Origin: Streptomyces sp. NBC_01591 | GTDB lineage: Bacteria > Actinomycetota > Actinomycetes > Streptomycetales > Streptomycetaceae | Direction: 5' to 3' | Assembly (NCBI RefSeq): GCF_035918155.1 | Contig: NZ_CP109327.1 | Coordinates: 434,001 to 498,000 of the forward strand | DNA: 64,000 nt | In this document: positions 24,421-32,906 of the stretch, in pieces | How the letters are laid out: each line of letters opens with the position of its first letter | Numbering within the stretch: the first letter of the stretch is position 1 | Program-made: the position numbers and the translations under genes | Notes under the pieces: generated by a model | Told to the model about the DNA's origin: nothing | Databases searched by the model: none | The model's input: the letters and a program-made list of their open reading frames with translations, nothing else

Positions 24421-26475
24421 ATGAGTGAACTGATCACCGCGGAACTGGTCGATCTCGATCTGTCCGCCGAGACGAAGCACGACGCCGCCCGGTCGCTCGC
24501 CGAGCGGATGGTTACCGAGGGCCGGGTGACCGATCTCGACGGCTTCCTCGCCGATGTGGCAGCCCGCGAAGCACAGATGCCGACCGGTCTGGACGGCGGC
24601 ATCGGCATCCCGCACTGCCGCAGCGAGCATGTCACCGCGCCCACGCTCGCGTTCGGCCGCAGCGGCCCGGGCATCGACTTCGGTGCGGCGGACGGCCCCG
24701 CCGATCTGGTCTTCCTGATAGCCGCGCCCGCCGGAGCCGACGACGACCACCTCACGATCCTCTCCGCCCTGGCTCGACGGCTGATGGACCCGGAATTCAC
24801 GGGCGCCCTGCGTGCGGAGCGCGACCCCGACGCGGCCGCGGCGCTGATCCGCGGCGAGAAGGCCGCTGCAGCCGACTCGACTCCGGCTGACCCGACTCCG
24901 CAGGCCTCGGCTCCGGCCGACTCGACTCCCCAGGCCTCGACGCCGGCCGACGCACCGGTGGACGGCTCTGTCACGGACAGCGCCCCTCTGTCCGCCGAAC
25001 CCTTCCGGATCGTCGCCGTCACGTCATGTCCGACCGGTATCGCACACACCTATATGGCCGCCGAGTCACTGGCGGCCGCGGCCCGCGACGAGGGCGTGGT
25101 GCTCAATGTCGAGACGCAGGGCTCAGCCGGGTTCGAGCGGCTCGATCCCGAGCTGATCGCCGCCGCCGACGCGGTCATCTGGGCACATGACGTCGAGGTA
25201 CGCGAGAAGGCACGTTTCGACGGCAAGCCGATCGTCGACACCGGGGTCAAGGCAGGGATCAACCGTCCTGCCGAGCTGATCGCCGAAGCCAGGCGGAAGG
25301 CGGAGCGCGGCGAGACCAGCACCGTCCCGGCCGGCACCGCTCAGCAGGACGGTGGAGCCACGACCGGCGGTGACCACGCGCACTTCGGCGTCCGACTGCG
25401 CACCTACCTGATGTCCGGCGTCAGTTACATGGTGCCGTTCGTCGCGGCGGGCGGGCTCCTCGTCGCGCTTTCGTTCGCCATCGGCGGCTACGAGATAGCC
25501 GGTGCGAAATCCGTCGCGGACCACTTCGTCTGGGGCGAGGCCGACAGCTGGGCCGCGCTGCTCAACCAGATCGGCACCGCCGCGTTCGCCTTCCTGGTGC
25601 CGGTGCTGGCCGGGTACATCGCGTACGGGATGGCGGACCGGCCCGCGCTCGTTCCCGGCTTCGTCGGCGGCGCCATCGCACTCAGCATCAACGCGGGCTT
25701 CCTCGGCGGCCTCGCAGCGGGGCTACTGGCCGGTGCGGTGGTGATGGCGATCCAGCGGGTGAAGGTCCATCCCACGCTGCGGGGCATCATGCCGGTGCTG
25801 GTGATTCCCCTGGTCGCCTCGGCGGTCGTCGGATTCCTGATGTTCATCGTCGTCGGCAAGCCGATCGCGTCCCTACAGCGCGCCCTGACCGACGGCCTCA
25901 ACGGACTTTCCGGCTCGAACGCGATCATTCTCGGCATCGTCCTCGGCCTGATGATGTGCTTCGACATGGGCGGGCCGCTCAACAAGGTGGCGTACGCCTT
26001 CGCGGTCGGCGGTCTGGCCGACCCGACGCCCGGCAGCCTCAAGGTGATGGCCGCGGTCATGGCGGCCGGCATGGTGCCGCCGCTGGCCATGGCACTCGCG
26101 ACCACCGTGCGCGGCAGGCTGTTCAGCAGGACCGAACGGGAGAACGGCCGGGCGGCGTGGGTCCTGGGCGCATCCTTCATCAGCGAGGGCGCGATCCCGT
26201 TCGCGGCGGCCGACCCGCTCCGGGTGATCCCGTCGGTGATGGCCGGCGGCGCGGTGACCGGTGCGCTTTCGATGGCCTTCGGCTGCACATTGCGTGCCCC
26301 GCACGGTGGCATCTTCGTGGTGCCGCTCATCGGGAATCCGCTCCTCTACCTGCTGGCCATCGCCGCCGGTACGGCGGTCGCGACCGCCCTGGTCGTCCTG
26401 CTCAAGGGCATGCGCCGGAACACGGAGGCGCCCGCCCCGGCGACCGAGAAGTCCAGGATCTCCGTCGCTGCCTGA
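24421..26475 (+). CDS. fruA: PTS fructose transporter subunit IIABC
   Basis: This 684-residue membrane permease takes up and phosphorylates fructose. It has three fused domains. IIA is residues 1-145, with phospho-His65 in GIPHCRSEH. After an Ala/Asp/Ser/Thr/Pro linker (about 146-185, repeating PADSTPQAS-type units), IIB is 187-290, with phospho-Cys203 in VTSCPTGIAHTY. IIC covers about 318-670, with many membrane segments (YMVPFVAAGGLLVALSFAIG onward, and SEGAIPFAAADPLRVIP). Ribosome site AAGGAG before ATG 24421. Its phosphate comes from HPr, encoded next. Confidence 0.95.
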   Translation: MSELITAELVDLDLSAETKHDAARSLAERMVTEGRVTDLDGFLADVAAREAQMPTGLDGGIGIPHCRSEHVTAPTLAFGRSGPGIDFGAADGPADLVFLIAAPAGADDDHLTILSALARRLMDPEFTGALRAERDPDAAAALIRGEKAAAADSTPADPTPQASAPADSTPQASTPADAPVDGSVTDSAPLSAEPFRIVAVTSCPTGIAHTYMAAESLAAAARDEGVVLNVETQGSAGFERLDPELIAAADAVIWAHDVEVREKARFDGKPIVDTGVKAGINRPAELIAEARRKAERGETSTVPAGTAQQDGGATTGGDHAHFGVRLRTYLMSGVSYMVPFVAAGGLLVALSFAIGGYEIAGAKSVADHFVWGEADSWAALLNQIGTAAFAFLVPVLAGYIAYGMADRPALVPGFVGGAIALSINAGFLGGLAAGLLAGAVVMAIQRVKVHPTLRGIMPVLVIPLVASAVVGFLMFIVVGKPIASLQRALTDGLNGLSGSNAIILGIVLGLMMCFDMGGPLNKVAYAFAVGGLADPTPGSLKVMAAVMAAGMVPPLAMALATTVRGRLFSRTERENGRAAWVLGASFISEGAIPFAAADPLRVIPSVMAGGAVTGALSMAFGCTLRAPHGGIFVVPLIGNPLLYLLAIAAGTAVATALVVLLKGMRRNTEAPAPATEKSRISVAA

Positions 26476-26567
26476 CCGGAATCCCCATGCCCCTGCTCCG
26501 TCGCCACCTGACGGATTCCCCCGTATCCCCGTCCCCGCTCCCCCACCGACACACAGGAGAGTTCCCC

Positions 26568-26840
26568 ATGCATCAGCGCACCGTCGCCGTTGGTTCCCGC
26601 AGCGGTCTTCACGCCCGCCCGGCCTCGTTGTTCGTCAAGGCAGCCACCCAGCAGCCGGTCAAGGTGACGATCGGCCGGGACGGTCAGGGCGCGGTCGACG
26701 CCCGGAGCCTGCTCTCCGTACTCGCCCTCGGGGCACAGCACGGCGATTCAGTGGTACTGACCGCGGAGGGCGACGGCGCGGAGGCCGCAGTCGAGGAGCT
26801 GGCCACGCTCCTCGCTCGCGACCTCGACGCGACGCCGTAA
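26568..26840 (+). CDS. ptsH: Phosphocarrier protein HPr
   Basis: This 90-residue protein passes phosphate from Enzyme I to PTS transporters. The active site is His15 in RSGLHARPASLFVKAA, matching the invariant GLHARPA motif. A serine at position 47 (ARSLLS) sits near the regulatory Ser46 of low-GC Gram-positives; whether it is phosphorylated here is not known. The start is fixed by AGGAGAG upstream. It lies 92 bases after fruA and ahead of a strong terminator, so it is the last gene of the fructose operon. Enzyme I is not in the window. Confidence 0.95.
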   Translation: MHQRTVAVGSRSGLHARPASLFVKAATQQPVKVTIGRDGQGAVDARSLLSVLALGAQHGDSVVLTAEGDGAEAAVEELATLLARDLDATP

Positions 26841-26855
26841 CCTCAGCTGTCCCCG

Positions 26856-26889
26856 CCGTCCCCCGAGCGCACAACGGCTCCGGGGACGG
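26856..26889 (+). terminator. Terminator of the fructose operon
   Basis: CCGTCCCCCGAGC (26856-26868) pairs with GCTCCGGGGACGG (26877-26889), one mismatch in 13 pairs, around an 8-base loop. It lies 16 bases after the ptsH stop. Confidence 0.75.
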
Positions 26890-26910
26890 TGTGCGTTCCC
26901 GGCCAGTGCT

Positions 26911-27024
26911 TCAGCCGCGGGCCGAACGGAAGGTGCCCTTCCGAATATAGGCCGGATCGACGGGCTTGAGCCGAATCTGTGGCAGTCGTCCATCCACGAG
27001 ATCCCACGATTCATCGCCGGGCAT
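26911..27024 (-). CDS. Possible 37-residue protein overlapping the NUDIX gene end
   Basis: An ATG at 27022-27024 opens MPGDESWDLVDGRLPQIRLK, continuing with PVDPAYIRKGTFRSARG. The composition and codon bias look real. It overlaps the 3' end of the NUDIX gene (27011) by 14 bases on the same strand, which suggests translational coupling. Family unknown; it could also be the tail of a frameshifted longer gene. Confidence 0.4.
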   Translation of the reverse strand: MPGDESWDLVDGRLPQIRLKPVDPAYIRKGTFRSARG

Positions 27025-27529
27025 GCGATCCATCCTGTCCCGTGAGTTCGCCGATGTCCGCATGTCGGGGCAGGGCAGGAGTGCCGGGCATGGTGGTCCA
27101 GAACGGATCGATGCGGCCCAGCCAGACGTCCTGTTCGTCCGCCAGCGGTTGCTTGAGGGGAAGCGGGAGGAAGCGGCAGGCGAAGATGAGGCCGGCGTCG
27201 TCGCCGTCTCCACGGACCTGGTGCTCCCACGCATCAGGGGTGTCGGCCGTTGCTCGGAGGAAGAAGAAGGTGGTCCGGCGTGGCTGCCCCGTTTCGGGGT
27301 GTGGCTTGTCCTCCACGGCGATCTGCCGGACCAAGGCGACTGCCGACAGCCCGGTTTCCTCAGCGACCTCCCGCCGGACAGCCTGTTCCAGTTCCTCGTC
27401 CGGTCCGACTCCACCTGCGGGCACTTGGGTGCCAGCCTCCGGCATTCCGATGTGGTCGAACACCAGCAACTCGGGTACGGAACAATGCCGGATCACGTAT
27501 GCGGCAACACGGATTCCGGGTCGGGTCAT
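27011..27529 (-). CDS. NUDIX hydrolase
   Basis: This 172-residue hydrolase has a Nudix box at about residues 40-62: AGGVGPDEELEQAVRREVAEETG. It matches G-x5-E-x7-R-E-x2-E-E-x-G, with the metal-binding glutamates present. Preceding it is QVPAGG, typical of the family, and RRTTFFFLRA follows. Such enzymes cleave nucleoside diphosphate compounds. The substrate is unknown. The start is probably the ATG at 27529 (MTRPGIRVAAYVIRH); an upstream ATG adds eight residues. It may be coupled with the tiny gene at 26911. Confidence 0.85.
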   Translation of the reverse strand: MTRPGIRVAAYVIRHCSVPELLVFDHIGMPEAGTQVPAGGVGPDEELEQAVRREVAEETGLSAVALVRQIAVEDKPHPETGQPRRTTFFFLRATADTPDAWEHQVRGDGDDAGLIFACRFLPLPLKQPLADEQDVWLGRIDPFWTTMPGTPALPRHADIGELTGQDGSHARR

Positions 27530-27618
27530 ACGTACATTGTCCGACGTCGGCACCGTGCCCTGTCCGGGAATTGGGCCGGAGGGTATGTGAGCGGCAGCAA
27601 GCGCCGTGCCGCAGTCAC

Positions 27619-28261
27619 ATGGAAAAGCACCCGGTTCTCGTCCTCTGTGAGAATGGTCGTGTGGTGGCGACAGAGGAACTCCTGCGGCAACAGGACGCCA
27701 TGCGGTCCGCGGCGGATGCGGTCAGCGCCGATCTACGGCTCGAGGAACTGCTGCCCGGGGTCGGCCGGCCGGTGCGGGTGGGGAGTTATGCCCTCGGTCT
27801 GACGGTCCGTCGCGACCTGGACGTGACGGTGATCTGCCCGAAGCTCGAACCGCAGACCCTGGAAGTCGTTGCCGGGATCGGCGCACGACTGGCGCAGCAC
27901 CGGCGAGTGCGGCAGGTCCGGTTCCGCGACGACACCGGCGAGTGGAACATCGACCTGGGCTACCCCGATGGGCTCCACCTCGGAGTGGACTGTCGTTCCG
28001 TCCGGGGTGAGGACTGGAACCTGGACATCTGGTTTCGTCGACGAACCAGACCGACAGCCCGACCTCGCCCATCTCAAGACATTGTCTCCGCGTCTCACTC
28101 CCGAAACCCACGCGGCGATTACCGGCATCAAGCAGGCCTGGGCAGACCGTGCCGAGTACGGCAGGTCCGTGAAGAGCGTCGACATCTACCGATCGGTCCT
28201 GGACGACCGCGTCCGCACACCTGAGCAGTTCGACGAGTGGCGTGCCCGCGCGGAGTCCTGA
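27619..28261 (+). pseudogene. Nucleotidyltransferase gene with one frameshift
   Basis: The reading begins MEKHPVLVLCENGRVVATEE and carries a nucleotidyltransferase signature, GSYALGLTVRRDLDVTVICP (G-S-x-A-L-G-L then D-L-D-V). At TTT 28033-28035 the frame must drop one T: LDIWF then continues VDEPDRQPDLAHLKTLSPRL, followed by EYGRSVKSVDIYRSVLDD and a stop at 28261. Repaired, it is a 213-residue MNT-like/aminoglycoside-nucleotidyltransferase-like protein. The unshifted frame becomes Arg-rich and ends at 28224. Either a recent pseudogene or a sequencing error. Substrate unknown. Confidence 0.7.
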
Positions 28262-28340
28262 GCCCGTTGTCCGTCGGATTTCAGCCTCGGCTGCCTCCGT
28301 CGCCTGCTCAGTGGCCTCAGCGGGGGGCTAGTGTTCGCGA

Positions 28341-29048
28341 ATGACCGATGACCCTGTTCCGGTGAACGTTCAGTTCGACGATGTCGGCCTTGTCGTTGTC
28401 AAAGAGACCGATGAGGACGGGACCTACCGCTTTCCTCGCCATGACCGGGTACCGGACAGTGCATTGTGCTCGCTGCCCCTGGCCGACGCATTGCATGCGC
28501 GGATCCGGCCCGTCGGAACTGCTGAGACCGTGCTGCGGAGCTGGGTGGTGGGAGGCCCGGTGCGAGGAGTGACTTCCTGGGACGATCCGGCATCCGCAGA
28601 TCCGGTACGGGTCCGGGCCGGCGCGGTGGTGATTCGTGATGGGCGGATGCTGCTCATCGGCTTCGAGGAGGACAGAGAGCCGTTCTACGAGATTCCCGGC
28701 GGCGGGGTCGAAGACGGCGAGACACTGCACGCTGCGGTGATCCGCGAGCTGCGGGAGGAGACCGGCCTGGGCGGCAGTGTGGTCAGGGAAGTGGCCCGCG
28801 TCTGGAAGGACAGTCGCCGGGAGCACTACTTCCTCGTACATGCCGAAGGCGAGATCGGTGCCCGTGCGGAACTCGACAACCACGGCGGAACGCCCACGTG
28901 GATTCCGGTCGACCGGCTGCCCACCACTCCGGTGTGGCCGCGGCGGCTGGCCTGGCGCATCGCTCACTGGTACACGGCGGGCTGGCCGGACCGGCCGGCC
29001 GAACTCGCCGACAGCATCAACGACCTGCAGAACACCTGCACTTGGTGA
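28341..29048 (+). CDS. NUDIX hydrolase with an extra N-terminal domain
   Basis: This 235-residue protein has a variable N-terminal 85 residues (VNVQFDDVGLVVVKETDED) and then a NUDIX domain. Its box is GGGVEDGETLHAAVIRELREETG (about residues 128-150), with all key glutamates. Strands RAGAVVIRDGRMLLIGF and EHYFLVHAEGE flank it. The N-terminal segment has no family I know. The start is ATG at 28341 after a short leader. It follows the nucleotidyltransferase gene by 80 bases and may share a promoter with it. Confidence 0.85.
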   Translation: MTDDPVPVNVQFDDVGLVVVKETDEDGTYRFPRHDRVPDSALCSLPLADALHARIRPVGTAETVLRSWVVGGPVRGVTSWDDPASADPVRVRAGAVVIRDGRMLLIGFEEDREPFYEIPGGGVEDGETLHAAVIRELREETGLGGSVVREVARVWKDSRREHYFLVHAEGEIGARAELDNHGGTPTWIPVDRLPTTPVWPRRLAWRIAHWYTAGWPDRPAELADSINDLQNTCTW

Positions 29049-29237
29049 ATGCTGACAGCGCCCGTCGTCGATGCTGATGGCACCGGGCACCCGGTCGCCG
29101 AAACAATGGTCAACCCTGCTTCCCTCGCGCCCGCGTTCCACGAAGGGCCTGCCGCGTCCGAGCGATGGAGCTCGTGCCGCGGCAGGCCTCGCGCAGTGGG
29201 CGACGGACGGACCGGGTCCAGCCGGCCCTGCGTACCG

Positions 29238-30407
29238 TCAGGCTGTGTGCAGTGTCAGTCCGTACCGGTTCAGAATCTCGTTGATCGGCTGGTGCCAGGT
29301 CTGCCCGCCGCTGGTGCAGTCGCCCCAGCCGCCCGACGTGACTCCTTGCGCCTGGTCCCCGCTGATGAACGAGCCGCCCGAATCTCCCGGCTCGGCGCAG
29401 ACGCTCGTCTTGGTCATCTGATGGACCGCACCCTGGCTGTAGTTCACGGTTTCGTTCGTGGCCTGCACATTGCCGCAGTGCCAGTGGCTGGTGGAGCCGG
29501 AGCGGCATATCGAGGCCCCGATGGGTGCCTCTGCGGAGCCCCGCACCAACTGGTCCGAAACGGTGCCCCAGCCGAGTACCACGGGGACGGTCCACCAGCC
29601 GTTGCCGACGCTGACCCAGGCGTAGTCGTCACCGGGGAAGGACGACCCCTGGAAGTTGCCGATGGCCGAACGGTCCCATCCGCTGACCGCGGCGCCGGCC
29701 TGGCCGCAATGCCCTGCCGTGACGAAGCCGCCGTGCACGGAGAAGCCGATGGAGCATCGGACGTTGCCCGTGTAGTAGGGATCGCCGCCCACGGTTCCGG
29801 CAGAGAAGGTCCTGGGCGCCTCGGGCGTCCGATTGACCAGTACGGGGCCGGACTTGCGGGCCCGTTCGACGAACTCGCGGACATCGTTGTCATGTGCCGC
29901 CGAAGCGACAACGTCGACGACGACCCGGTTGACCTTCGGGTCGACGTGCCAGCTGCTGACACCGTCCGGCGCGGTCAGTCTGTCGATCCGCGCCTTGGCC
30001 GCGTCGAGCTGTTGCGCGCTGTGGCGCACCAGCCGTACGGACGCGCCGGACGCCCGTACGGCGCCCGACTTCCGGCCGTCGGTGACGGCCACGGTGAGTC
30101 TGCCGGTGGCCGGATCGAACCAGGAGCCGGCGTAGGACGATCCGGCGGCTCGTCGCGCCTTGCCCTGTACGGCGGTTGCCGTCTTCTCCGCGGCCAGCCG
30201 CGCCCTGGCCTGATCCTCTGTCAGGCCGAGGTCTCTGCGCATGGCGGAGAGCAGTCCTGCGGACGCCGGTGCTTCATCGGTCGCGGATCGGGGTGTCCCG
30301 GAAGGCGAGTCCACGGCGGCGGCAGATGCCGGACCGGAGGCAAGACCCACAGTGGCCCAGGCTCCGACAACCAGCGCGGCAGCCAGGCTCGCACGCAACG
30401 CGTTCAT
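29238..30407 (-). CDS. Secreted S1-family serine protease (streptogrisin/alpha-lytic type)
   Basis: This 389-residue preproprotein has a signal peptide (MNALRASLAAALVVGAWATV, cleavage after ASA near residue 33), then an alpha-lytic-type propeptide (about 60-165) that folds the enzyme. The mature domain begins around VGGDPYYTGNVRCSIGF. The catalytic triad is His in FVTAGHCGQ, Asp in FPGDDYAW and Ser in AEPGDSGGSF. Six cysteines fit three disulfides. It is a streptogrisin-like extracellular protease. A palindrome reminiscent of LacI-family operators lies 75-90 bases upstream of the start, so its expression is probably nutrient-controlled. Confidence 0.92.
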   Translation of the reverse strand: MNALRASLAAALVVGAWATVGLASGPASAAAVDSPSGTPRSATDEAPASAGLLSAMRRDLGLTEDQARARLAAEKTATAVQGKARRAAGSSYAGSWFDPATGRLTVAVTDGRKSGAVRASGASVRLVRHSAQQLDAAKARIDRLTAPDGVSSWHVDPKVNRVVVDVVASAAHDNDVREFVERARKSGPVLVNRTPEAPRTFSAGTVGGDPYYTGNVRCSIGFSVHGGFVTAGHCGQAGAAVSGWDRSAIGNFQGSSFPGDDYAWVSVGNGWWTVPVVLGWGTVSDQLVRGSAEAPIGASICRSGSTSHWHCGNVQATNETVNYSQGAVHQMTKTSVCAEPGDSGGSFISGDQAQGVTSGGWGDCTSGGQTWHQPINEILNRYGLTLHTA

Positions 30408-30473
30408 ACATCTCAAGGCAATGGCCCTTCTGTTGTTCCGGCATTGTGGGGGAGGAACAGCAGGCGTCCGGGA

Positions 30474-30497
30474 GCTCTCACCTGAGAGCGCTCTCAG
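30474..30497. promoter_or_regulatory. LacI/CebR-like palindrome with three half-sites
   Basis: CTGAGAGCGCTCTCAG (30482-30497) is a perfect 16-bp palindrome with the central GCGC-type core of the streptomycete CebR box (TGGGAGCGCTCCCA). A further half-site GCTCTCA at 30474-30480 makes a second inverted repeat with TGAGAGC (30483-30489). It precedes the protease gene that starts at 30407. Confidence 0.65.
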
Positions 30498-30730
30498 AGT
30501 GTGCCGCAACGGACTGTAACGCAGTGCGCCTATCAGGTCCATGCCAATGGATGTTTCCGGCCCGCCGGGAGGCGGACGCCTTCTGCCCTCGACGGCCCTG
30601 CACCGGGACCCGCCGATCTGCGCACGGCGCGGACATCTATGCTCGCGTCAGATGATCGCGCGTCCCCCATACGTCAGCCTCCACCACGAGCCTCGCGAAC
30701 AGCAGCACACTTTCCCGCAGGAGCCTCACC

Positions 30731-32044
30731 ATGACATCGTCCGCCGACGAATCCGCCTCCTGGAGCAGGTTGTGGAAGGGGTCCCCACGGGTTCCCCATG
30801 CGCCCCTCGACGAGGAGACACGGCGCAACTCGGAGCTTCCGGGCACATTGCTGCCTGCACCGGACGGGATGAAACATCCGTTGATCTTCGAGCCCGCTCT
30901 GAAGCAGTTCGCCAATGCCTACCGGGCGGGAGAGCCTGACTTCAGCGATGGCCAGGAAGAGCTGGGGCGGGCCTGGCACCGGGCGCGGCGTACCGTGCTG
31001 GACACGGTGCTCGCGTCCATCGCGGACGGCCCGTGGGGCGACCATCTGGTGCTGCGTGGCAGCGTGTTGATGGCCACGTGGTTCGGGGAGGCCGCCCGTG
31101 ATCCGGGAGATCTGGACTTTCTCTTCGTGCCCCGGGACTGGGCCATGGACGACCCTCGATCCTCGGGCCTCTTCGAGACGATCGCCCGGGACGCGGCAAG
31201 GGCCGCCGCCCGCGGCTCCGTCCAGATCGACGCGCCAGGCATGGTGACGGAGGACATCTGGACGTACGACCGGGTTCCGGGCCGACGCATGTTGCTGCCG
31301 TGGACGGCGGACGGGGTGCCCGGTGGCACCGTACAGCTCGACGTGGTCTTCAACGAGGCCCTGCCCTCCCCCGCCGAGCTCACCGAACTCCAGCCGCTGG
31401 GAGACGGCCCGGGCTGCCGTGTGCAGGCCGTGTCCCCCGAGCTGTCACTGGCCTGGAAGTTGCTGTGGCTGGTCACCGACGCGTATCCGCAGGGCAAGGA
31501 TCTGTACGACGCCGTGCTACTCGCGGAACGCACCCCGCCGAGTTACGAACTGGTGCGGGAAGCCTTCGTTCTCGGCGGGACCGAGGGCCTGCGGCCCGTC
31601 GGCGCCTGGTGGCTCCACGAGTTGGGGGACCAGACCGGTTGGGAGCACTTCACCACCGAACACCCGTGGGTCACGGAGAGTGCGGCGAGCCACTGCGGAC
31701 GTCTCGCGCGGGCGCTGGCGCCGCTGCTGGAGACGGCGGAGCGACCGGACAGGGCGGACTCAGGTGGATCGGACCGGTACCGGCAGTGGGCCCGGTGGCT
31801 GCAACCGCTGGTGGAGTCCACGCGCACGACAGCCGCGGAGGACCCTGCCGCCGCACTCGGGTTTCTTGCCGAGGGCGGGTGGGACGGGCTGAAGGCGGCC
31901 GTCGTGGTCGTACGGGAGATCGCCGGGCCCCGGCGTCTCGGTCTGAGGGAGGCACTCGCCAGTGTCCTGTCCCATGAGGACAGTTGGCAGTATTGGCGGA
32001 ACCAACCCGAGGCGTGCGACCGGGCCCTCGACGAGCTGAACTGA
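30731..32044 (+). CDS. AbiEii-like nucleotidyltransferase protein
   Basis: This 437-residue protein contains a nucleotidyl-transferase AbiEii/AbiGii-type domain. LVLRGSVLMATWFGEAARDP carries the G-S motif, and GDLDFLFVP the metal-binding D-x-D, around residues 97-130. The family's LAWKLLWLVTDAYPQGKDLYD motif follows near residue 240. In AbiE systems the toxin AbiEii is paired with the antitoxin AbiEi. No AbiEi-like gene is visible on either side, so it may be a solitary housekeeping-like relative rather than a toxin. Start ATG with CAGGAG upstream. A short 33-bp tandem repeat begins at its stop codon. Confidence 0.8.
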   Translation: MTSSADESASWSRLWKGSPRVPHAPLDEETRRNSELPGTLLPAPDGMKHPLIFEPALKQFANAYRAGEPDFSDGQEELGRAWHRARRTVLDTVLASIADGPWGDHLVLRGSVLMATWFGEAARDPGDLDFLFVPRDWAMDDPRSSGLFETIARDAARAAARGSVQIDAPGMVTEDIWTYDRVPGRRMLLPWTADGVPGGTVQLDVVFNEALPSPAELTELQPLGDGPGCRVQAVSPELSLAWKLLWLVTDAYPQGKDLYDAVLLAERTPPSYELVREAFVLGGTEGLRPVGAWWLHELGDQTGWEHFTTEHPWVTESAASHCGRLARALAPLLETAERPDRADSGGSDRYRQWARWLQPLVESTRTTAAEDPAAALGFLAEGGWDGLKAAVVVVREIAGPRRLGLREALASVLSHEDSWQYWRNQPEACDRALDELN

Positions 32045-32118
32045 TCAACTCCCCTGGCCCTGCTCTGTCCGTACTGATCAACTCCCCGGGCCCGACCCAG
32101 CCTGTACTGATCAACTCC
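32041..32118. repeat. 33-bp tandem repeat at the 3' end of the AbiEii-like gene
   Basis: CTGATCAACTCC recurs at 32041, 32074 and 32107, exactly 33 bases apart, each with the palindrome TGATCA. The intervening 21 bases are only partly alike. The first copy contains the TGA stop of the AbiEii-like gene. Confidence 0.85.
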
Positions 32119-32135
32119 GTCGGACCCCGACCCGG

Positions 32136-32423
32136 TCAGCCGGCCCGGCCGATCGCGCTGCGCAGCATGGCGACCGTCGTCGCGGCGGCCGCACGTTCCG
32201 CGCCGTCCTCCGTCGCGCGCACTCGTTCCTCCAGCAGGACCACTGCTGCCTGGAGGACGCCCACGCGCACCGGAACGCTCTGCATCGCCGTCAGTACGGC
32301 CGCCGCCTGTTCGGCCGGGGTCGCCGTGGCGGCGTGTGGAATGAGGGTGGTGATTCCGCGCCCGAGCGCGCGGTCGCGAGGCGGCTGAGCCGCGGCTGTG
32401 GTCACCCGAGAAGTGTGCCGCAC
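32136..32423 (-). CDS. Small protein with a ParB-like N-terminal motif
   Basis: This 95-residue protein has ALGRGITTLIP at residues 19-29, very like the GLGRGL-ALIP box at the N terminus of ParB proteins, which in ParB contacts and activates ParA. The rest is an alanine-rich helical region (AEQAAAVLTAMQSVPVRVGV, then LLEERVRATEDGAERAAA), without the ParB CTPase or HTH domains. No ParA gene is nearby. It might be a stand-alone ParA-interacting peptide, or the resemblance could be chance. It overlaps nothing and is followed by the MarR gene upstream on the same strand. Confidence 0.55.
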   Translation of the reverse strand: MRHTSRVTTAAAQPPRDRALGRGITTLIPHAATATPAEQAAAVLTAMQSVPVRVGVLQAAVVLLEERVRATEDGAERAAAATTVAMLRSAIGRAG

Positions 32424-32440
32424 CGAACCCGGGGAATTGG

Positions 32441-32906
32441 TCAGCGACCTGACTGCGACTCTTCGGGGCCGTCGTGGACATGGGTGTGGACCCGCCTCAA
32501 CAGCGCTGCAAGCTGGGCTTGTTCGGGGCCGGTCAGAGGGGCGAGCAGTGCCTCCTGCTCGGTCAGCGCCTCGTCCTGGAGCTCTGCAAGCACTACGCGG
32601 CCGGCCGGGGTGGGCGTGACGGTCACCCGGCGGCGGTCGGCGGTGTCCCGGGCCCGGTCGACGAGACCGGCCACCGCGAGATCGTCCACGATCTTGACGA
32701 TGTCACTCCGGTCGATCCCGAGCCGTGATGCCAGTTCCCGTTGCACATGGGGGCCGAAGTCGACGAGCGCCGACAGCACGGCCATGTGCCAGAGCCGCAG
32801 ATCCCGCTCGGCCAGTCGCGCCGCCAGTCGGCTCCGCGCCGCCTTGCCGGTCTTGGACAGCAGATACGTCGTGAGTCCCAGGAGGCTGGGCGGGGTCTGG
32901 CTCATC
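32441..32906 (-). CDS. MarR-family transcriptional regulator
   Basis: This 154-residue protein has a winged helix typical of MarR: HMAVLSALVDFGPHVQRELA, recognition helix GIDRSDIVKIVDDLAVAGLV, and the wing RDTADRRRVTVTPTPAGR (the DxRxxxVxLTxxG signature). Flanking helices mediate dimerisation (LLSKTGKAARSRLAARLAER at the start). The start is ATG 32906, or nine bases upstream at 32915. It lies on the same strand as the ParB-like miniprotein gene, with 17 bases between, so they are probably co-transcribed. Target unknown. Confidence 0.9.

Noticed and set aside
23319..25049. Long open reading on the minus strand opposite fruK and fruA
   Set aside because: It is a mirror effect of strong third-position G/C bias. 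The composition is Ser/Arg/Ala-rich with no family, while the plus strand encodes well-known enzymes.
32041..32118. 33-bp spaced repeats as a CRISPR array
   Set aside because: The conserved part is only 12 bases, the spacers resemble each other, only three copies exist, and no cas genes are near.
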